A DNA stretch of 64,000 bases from Syntrophaceae bacterium UBA2251 (GTDB taxonomy: Bacteria; Desulfobacterota; Syntrophia; Syntrophales; UBA2251): the NCBI GenBank assembly GCA_002347815.1, contig DDXV01000018.1, forward strand, positions 57,595 through 121,594. The letters are read 5' to 3'. Positions 59,563 to 64,000 of the stretch are shown one piece after another. The notes below the pieces were generated by a model that had not been told where the DNA came from, ran no database searches, and was given only the letters and a program-made list of their open reading frames with translations. The position numbers and the translations under genes are program-made. The stretch's first letter is position 1. Every line of letters begins with the position of its first letter.

Positions 59563-62502
59563 ATGGGTCGCATCGGGAAAATCGTTGTCGGTCTGGTCAC
59601 GGCGGTCGTGGTCATCAGCATCGCCGGCTTCTACGTTCTGCCGCCGCTGATGAAGCCCTGGGCCGTCGAGAAGCTCGCGGGCGTCCTCAAGCGGGATGTC
59701 GCGGTCGCGCGCATCCGGCTCAACCCGTTCCGTCTGTCCTGCACCGTCGAGGGGGTCGCGATCCGCGAGCCCGCGCAGACGAATCCCTTCGTCTCCTTCG
59801 ACGCACTGTACGTCAACGTCGGCGGGCTGTCCTCCCTGTTTAACCGCGCACTCGTCCTGGAGGAGGTCCGCCTGACGCGTCCCTACGTGCACATTGTCCG
59901 GAAACCCGACCGAACCTACAATTTTTCGGACCTCATCCCCCGGGAGAAGGAGCCGCCCGAACCGGAGAAGAAACCGTTCCGGTTCTCCCTCAACAACATC
60001 GCCATCGTCGACGGCAGCGTCGATTTCGACGATCGACCGATGAACACCCGTCACACCGTGCGCGGGATGATTCTCGGCCTTCCCTTCCTCTCCAACACGG
60101 AGGTCCACGTCAACCACGACGTGGAACCCCGGTTCGCGGCCGTCGTCAACGGCGACGCCTTTGCCCTCGCCGGAAAATCGAAGGTGTTCCACAAATCGAA
60201 GGAGTCGCACCTCACGCTGAACATCCGGGACCTCGACCTGCCCCACTACCTGAATTACGTCCCCGTGAAGCTGAACGGAGCGCTCGTATCGGCCGTCCTG
60301 GACACGAACCTGGACATCGCCTTCGTCATGTCGGAAGCCCGGCCGCCGGTCCTTAGGCTGGGCGGGGATGTGACGCTCCGCAACGTGGCCTTCGACGATC
60401 CGAAGGGCGCCGCCGTCATCCGCCTGCCGTCGCTGCGCGTCGACCTGGCCGCCGTGGAGCCGCTTGTCCCCGACATCCACCTGGCGAAGGTGACGCTTCG
60501 GTCCCCCGAGATCGCCGTCCGGAGAGACAGGGACGGTCGCATCAATCTGCTCAACCTCACCCGCACGACTGCAAAACCGGCGAAGCGGGAGGTTCCGAAG
60601 GCGGCGGAACCGGCGAAGACGGAAAAGAAAACGCCCCTCAAACTGCGGATCGACGAGGTGGCGGTCGAAGGGGCGAAGCTCTCCTTCCGGGACGAGGTGC
60701 CCGCCCAGACGGCCGACATCCGGGTGGCGCCGCTCGACCTCCGCGTCGCGAACCTGTCCACCGGGAAGGGGGCGACCGGCGCCGTCGATCTCAGGCTCAC
60801 GGTCGACCGGCAGGGGACGGTGGCCGTCGCCGGCCCGTTCGGCGTCGAACCCCTCCGGGCCGATCTGGCGCTCGACGTCAAACAGCTCGCCATCCGAACC
60901 TTTCAGCCCTACTTCGCCGACAAGATCCGGATCCACGTGGCCGGCGGCGCCCTGTCCGTCGCCGGGAACGTCAAACTGTCCCGGGAGCGCGATCGCGAAC
61001 CCCGGGCGACCTATGCGGGAAAGATCTACGTGTCCAACCTCGCCACCCTCGACCAGACCCACGCCAACCGCTTCGTGAACTGGAAGCAGCTCTATTTCGA
61101 GGGCGTCCGGGCCGGCGTCAATCCGCTCTTCGCGGATATCCGGGGGATCTCCCTGGCCGATTACTACGCCCGGATCATCATCAACCCGGACGGGACCCTG
61201 AACCTGACGAACATCCTTGCCGGCGAGAAGAAGGGGGCGGCCGCCGGCGGCCCGGCGGAACAGAAGCCGGCCCCGGCCCCGCCGGCGAAGAAGGCGGCCG
61301 CCAAAGCCGCGCCGGACATCAAGATCGGCAAGGTCACGCTCCAGGGGGGAACCATCGACTTCTCCGACCGCTACATCCAGCCGAACTACTCGGTCAAGAT
61401 GCTCCGCATGGCCGGAAGCGTCACCGGGCTCTCCACGAATCAGGCCTCCCGGGCGGCGGTCGATCTGAAGGGCAATCTCGGGCTGGGATCGCCCGTGGAA
61501 ATTGAGGGGAAGATCAACCCCCTGATCAAGGATCCGTTCGTCGACATGAAGCTCCACTTCAGGGACATCGAGATGAGCCCGATGACCCCCTATTCCGGAA
61601 AGTACATCGGGCATCCGATCGAAAAGGGCAAGTTGACCTTCGACGTCGCCTACCGGATCGACCAGCGGAAGCTGGACGCCCAGAACAAGGTTTTCTTCGA
61701 CCAGCTCACCTTCGGGGACCGGGTGGAAAGTCCCACCGCCATCAAGGTCCCGGTGACCCTGGCCGTCGCGCTCCTGAAGGACCGGAAGGGCGAGATCCAC
61801 CTCGACATCCCCGTTTCCGGGAGCCTTGACGACCCGAAGTTCCGCGTCTGGCCGATCGTCTGGCAGGTCATCGTCAACCTCATCACCAAGGCGGCGACCG
61901 CCCCCTTTGCGCTCCTGTCGTCCCTCATGGGCGGCGGAGAAGAGCTGAGTTTTCTCGAATTCGACGCCGGCAGCGCCGGGATCACGGAGACCGGCCAGGC
62001 AAAGCTCAAGAGCCTGACCAAGGCCCTCTACGACCGGCCCGGCCTCAGGATGGACATCGAGGGTTATGTGGACGTGGAGCAGGACCGGGAAGGGCTGAAA
62101 AAGGCGGAGCTGAACCGGAAGCTGCGGGTGCAGAAACTGAACGACCTGATCGGACGGGGGCAGGCGGCGACGCTCCGGGATATCCGGATCGATTCCGGGG
62201 AATACGAGAAATACCTCGCCCTGGCCTATCGGGCGGAGACGTTCCCCAAGCCCCGCACCGCCGTGGGCGTGCCGAAGGGCCTGCCGCCCGCGGAGATGGA
62301 AAAGTTGATTCTCACGAATATCCCCGTGGGCGACGGCGACCTGAAGGCGCTCGCCGCGCGGCGGGCCGCTAACGTGAAGGACGCCCTCCTGGGATCGGGG
62401 GAGATCTCGCCGGAGCGGATCTTCATCGTCGAGCCCCGGTCGCTGGCGCCCCGGAAGCAGGAGAAGCAGAAGGACAGCCGCGTCGATTTCAAGCTGAAGT
62501 AG
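59563..62502 (+). CDS. DUF748/AsmA-like inner-membrane-anchored protein
   Basis: The product has 979 residues from the ATG at 59563, with GGAGG six bases upstream. It has a signal anchor (VVGLVTAVVVISIAGFYVLPPLM) and then a long periplasmic beta-rich region of the AsmA/DUF748 type: repeated strands such as ALYVNVGGLSSLFNRALVLEEVRL, IAIVDGSVDFDDRPMN and GKVTLQGGTIDFSDRYIQPNY. Two Lys/Pro/Ala-rich linkers interrupt it. The C-terminal ~170 residues hold a region (LKSLTKALYDRPGLRMDIEGYVD) like the DUF748 end and an OmpA-like tail. The family is thought to form bridges for lipid transport to the outer membrane. It overlaps the next convergent gene's end by 14 bases. Confidence 0.88.
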   Translation: MGRIGKIVVGLVTAVVVISIAGFYVLPPLMKPWAVEKLAGVLKRDVAVARIRLNPFRLSCTVEGVAIREPAQTNPFVSFDALYVNVGGLSSLFNRALVLEEVRLTRPYVHIVRKPDRTYNFSDLIPREKEPPEPEKKPFRFSLNNIAIVDGSVDFDDRPMNTRHTVRGMILGLPFLSNTEVHVNHDVEPRFAAVVNGDAFALAGKSKVFHKSKESHLTLNIRDLDLPHYLNYVPVKLNGALVSAVLDTNLDIAFVMSEARPPVLRLGGDVTLRNVAFDDPKGAAVIRLPSLRVDLAAVEPLVPDIHLAKVTLRSPEIAVRRDRDGRINLLNLTRTTAKPAKREVPKAAEPAKTEKKTPLKLRIDEVAVEGAKLSFRDEVPAQTADIRVAPLDLRVANLSTGKGATGAVDLRLTVDRQGTVAVAGPFGVEPLRADLALDVKQLAIRTFQPYFADKIRIHVAGGALSVAGNVKLSRERDREPRATYAGKIYVSNLATLDQTHANRFVNWKQLYFEGVRAGVNPLFADIRGISLADYYARIIINPDGTLNLTNILAGEKKGAAAGGPAEQKPAPAPPAKKAAAKAAPDIKIGKVTLQGGTIDFSDRYIQPNYSVKMLRMAGSVTGLSTNQASRAAVDLKGNLGLGSPVEIEGKINPLIKDPFVDMKLHFRDIEMSPMTPYSGKYIGHPIEKGKLTFDVAYRIDQRKLDAQNKVFFDQLTFGDRVESPTAIKVPVTLAVALLKDRKGEIHLDIPVSGSLDDPKFRVWPIVWQVIVNLITKAATAPFALLSSLMGGGEELSFLEFDAGSAGITETGQAKLKSLTKALYDRPGLRMDIEGYVDVEQDREGLKKAELNRKLRVQKLNDLIGRGQAATLRDIRIDSGEYEKYLALAYRAETFPKPRTAVGVPKGLPPAEMEKLILTNIPVGDGDLKALAARRAANVKDALLGSGEISPERIFIVEPRSLAPRKQEKQKDSRVDFKLK

Positions 62503-63979
62503 GGCCGCCGAACTCCGCCTCGCCGAAAACCTCGGCCTGGAAGGTCAGGAACTCCGTCCCCTCCCGCCACGCGCCGGGCGCGAGGCCCGCCTTCATCGCG
62601 AGATTGTCGAGCATCTCGTCCCGATCCCAGCCCTGCTCCGTCGCCACCTGGGGGAGAAAGACGGCCGAGTGCCGCCCCTTGCGGATCAGCACGCCGTCCC
62701 GTCCGACGACGATGTCCTCGGGACCGCGGATCGGCGTCATCGGGGTGAGGACGGAGATCTCGATCTCCACGTCCTTGAGCTCCTCCGCCCTCAGTTCGGC
62801 GAAACGGCTGTCGTGGAAGGCGGACTGGACGGCCATCGTCCCGACGAGCTGACCCAGCGGCATGTCCCCAACCATCCGGCCGATGCACCCGCGGAGCCGG
62901 CCGCGCTTCTTCAGGGTCACGAAAACGCCGCGACGGACATCGAGCCGGGGGGAAAGCCCCCGCGCCAGAGGCACCGTCTGCGCCGTCAGCAGGCGCGTGA
63001 TCGTCTCACGGGCCAGGGCAAGCAGGGCCTTCTTATCCTCCACACTCAGCCCGCCGGCCTCCTCCGCAGCCATCCGCGGTTTTGCATTCATTTCGACGAT
63101 CCCTTTCGCAAAGGCCACGGCGCCGTATCCCACCACCCGGCTCCGGTCGCCCACGGCCACCTGGCCGGAGTGGGCATAGCTGACGACCCGCCCCGTCCCG
63201 GCCCCCAGGGCGGTCGCCGCCGTCATGGCCGCCAGGATGGGCCCCTCGCCGCAGGCGCAGGTGTGGAGGTCGCGAACCCGGCGGGCCATCTCGGCCCGGA
63301 TCCGCTCCCGGACGCGGTCGGGGTCCAGCCCGGCGATGGCCTCCAGGACCGCCGGATCGACCCGCTCGGCGTCCTCCGCCGCCGGGTAGTGGGACAGATC
63401 GGAGCTCGCGACGATCAGGGCGCGACGGTGGGCCAGCACCGCGCCCAGGGCCTCCCCGAACCGTCGGCAGAAACCGGGATCCGCCTCGCCGACGACGGCC
63501 GGAACGATCCTCGCCTCCGGGAAGAGGACCTGCACGAAGGGGACCTGCACCTCGACGGAATGCTCCCGCTCGTGGACGGTCGCGTCCCGGACGCCGTCGG
63601 GGTCGGCCGCGATCAGGGCGGAGACCGCCTCCTGATCGGTGGCGGCGATCCCGAGGGGGGTCCGGAAACCCGCGCCGGGATGGAAGCCGATCTTCCGGTA
63701 ATTCGGCTGGGTGTGATTCGTCCCCAGGAGCACGACGAGGTCATACCCGCCGCCCGCCGCCTGCCGGAAGGCATCGGCGGCGATCTGGCCGGAGTAGATG
63801 TATCCGGCATGAGGCGCGACGATGGCGACCGCGTCCTTCACCTGAACCGGCGCGGCGTCGGCCAGGAACTTCTCGACGGCCGTCCTCAGCACCCGCGCGT
63901 CCCCGGGATAGAACTTCCCGGCGACCACGGGGGGGCGGATTCCCTCCTCTTCCGACGGTTGTTTCCTATTCCACGACAT
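62489..63979 (-). CDS. AmmeMemoRadiSam proteins B and A fused (MEMO1-AMMECR1)
   Basis: This 496-residue protein has two domains. Residues about 15-285 are MEMO-like (RPPVVAGKFYPGDARVL, APHAGYIYSGQIAADAF, LGTNHTQP, HSVEVQVPFVQ, ASSDLSHYPAAEDAERVD), with the conserved His residues. Residues about 310-485 are AMMECR1-like (RGVFVTLKKRGRLRGCIG, SAFHDSRF, EISVLTPMTPI). The set named AmmeMemoRadiSam also has a radical SAM member (system protein radical SAM), which is not in the window; its place may be further to the left on the minus strand or elsewhere. The function of this system is poorly known. Confidence 0.93.
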   Translation of the reverse strand: MSWNRKQPSEEEGIRPPVVAGKFYPGDARVLRTAVEKFLADAAPVQVKDAVAIVAPHAGYIYSGQIAADAFRQAAGGGYDLVVLLGTNHTQPNYRKIGFHPGAGFRTPLGIAATDQEAVSALIAADPDGVRDATVHEREHSVEVQVPFVQVLFPEARIVPAVVGEADPGFCRRFGEALGAVLAHRRALIVASSDLSHYPAAEDAERVDPAVLEAIAGLDPDRVRERIRAEMARRVRDLHTCACGEGPILAAMTAATALGAGTGRVVSYAHSGQVAVGDRSRVVGYGAVAFAKGIVEMNAKPRMAAEEAGGLSVEDKKALLALARETITRLLTAQTVPLARGLSPRLDVRRGVFVTLKKRGRLRGCIGRMVGDMPLGQLVGTMAVQSAFHDSRFAELRAEELKDVEIEISVLTPMTPIRGPEDIVVGRDGVLIRKGRHSAVFLPQVATEQGWDRDEMLDNLAMKAGLAPGAWREGTEFLTFQAEVFGEAEFGGPTSA

Positions 63980-64000
63980 GGCGTCCTCCGATACAAAAAC

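Noticed and set aside
59389..61800. 803-codon open frame on the minus strand across the DUF748 gene
   Set aside because: It is antisense to a well-supported gene with anchor, ribosome site and family strands.

Overview
The window is 64 kb of GC-rich chromosome, densely packed with genes and free of rRNA, tRNA, CRISPR arrays, transposases and recognisable prophage genes. Gene content suggests a Gram-negative, probably anaerobic member of the Desulfobacterota (old Deltaproteobacteria), perhaps near Syntrophales. The reasons are a class III (PhaE/PhaC) polyhydroxyalkanoate synthase with phasin-like proteins, a two-subunit glycine decarboxylase, a KamA-like radical SAM protein beside lipA, many sigma-54 regulators, an MSHA-like pilus operon and an AmmeMemoRadiSam A/B fusion. 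The lineage is inferred from gene content only.

Layout. (1) 1-3.7 kb: the end of gcvPB, an unusual KamA-like protein and lipA, all linked to glycine/lipoate metabolism (lpdA lies at 17.1 kb). (2) 3.8-12.9 kb: a storage-polymer island: phaE, phaC, a twin-GAF protein, a MaoC/PhaJ-like hydratase, a PhaE-like coiled-coil protein, two tandem phasin-like genes, phaR, a fused CoA-transferase and a patatin-like lipase. Two near-identical GTTGCATTG(C/T)AA boxes lie between the phasin genes and phaR and are probable PhaR operators. (3) 12.9-24.7 kb: housekeeping genes: an active/inactive M16 protease pair, cyclophilin, lipoamide dehydrogenase, nitroreductase, a penicillin-acylase-family Ntn hydrolase, a BaiN/HI0933-type flavoprotein, gpmA and a small membrane-anchored unknown. 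(4) 24.8-46.3 kb: an MSHA-like type IV pilus locus. It opens with two MORN-repeat proteins, one built as MORN / long charged helix / MORN, behind a leader that ends in a terminator-like hairpin touching the start codon. Then come MshI/J/K/L/M/E/G-like assembly genes, a membrane-anchored sigma-54 activator without a receiver domain, a pilin gene with a near-consensus -24/-12 promoter, two large GT-C/TPR proteins (possible pilin glycosylation) and four minor-pilin-like genes. (5) 46.4-46.9 kb: an RHH antitoxin with an internally deleted MazF toxin. (6) 47-58.3 kb: signalling genes: two paralogous histidine kinases, one with a receiver protein and one with a receiver-cyclase; then yhhQ, a lipid kinase, a HAMP kinase facing an NtrC-type regulator tail to tail, and a GAF-gap-NtrC operon. 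A second near-consensus sigma-54 promoter drives a small secreted Ala/Lys/Pro-rich protein. (7) 58.3-64 kb: an L,D-transpeptidase, an AsmA-like DUF748 protein and the MEMO/AMMECR1 fusion.

The most unusual unit is the pilus locus. It combines MORN/charged-helix proteins at the head of the operon, a local membrane-bound sigma-54 activator with its apparent target promoter just downstream, and a minor pilin with a duplicated carbohydrate-binding-like module. Function calls rest on motifs read by eye; no database search was run.
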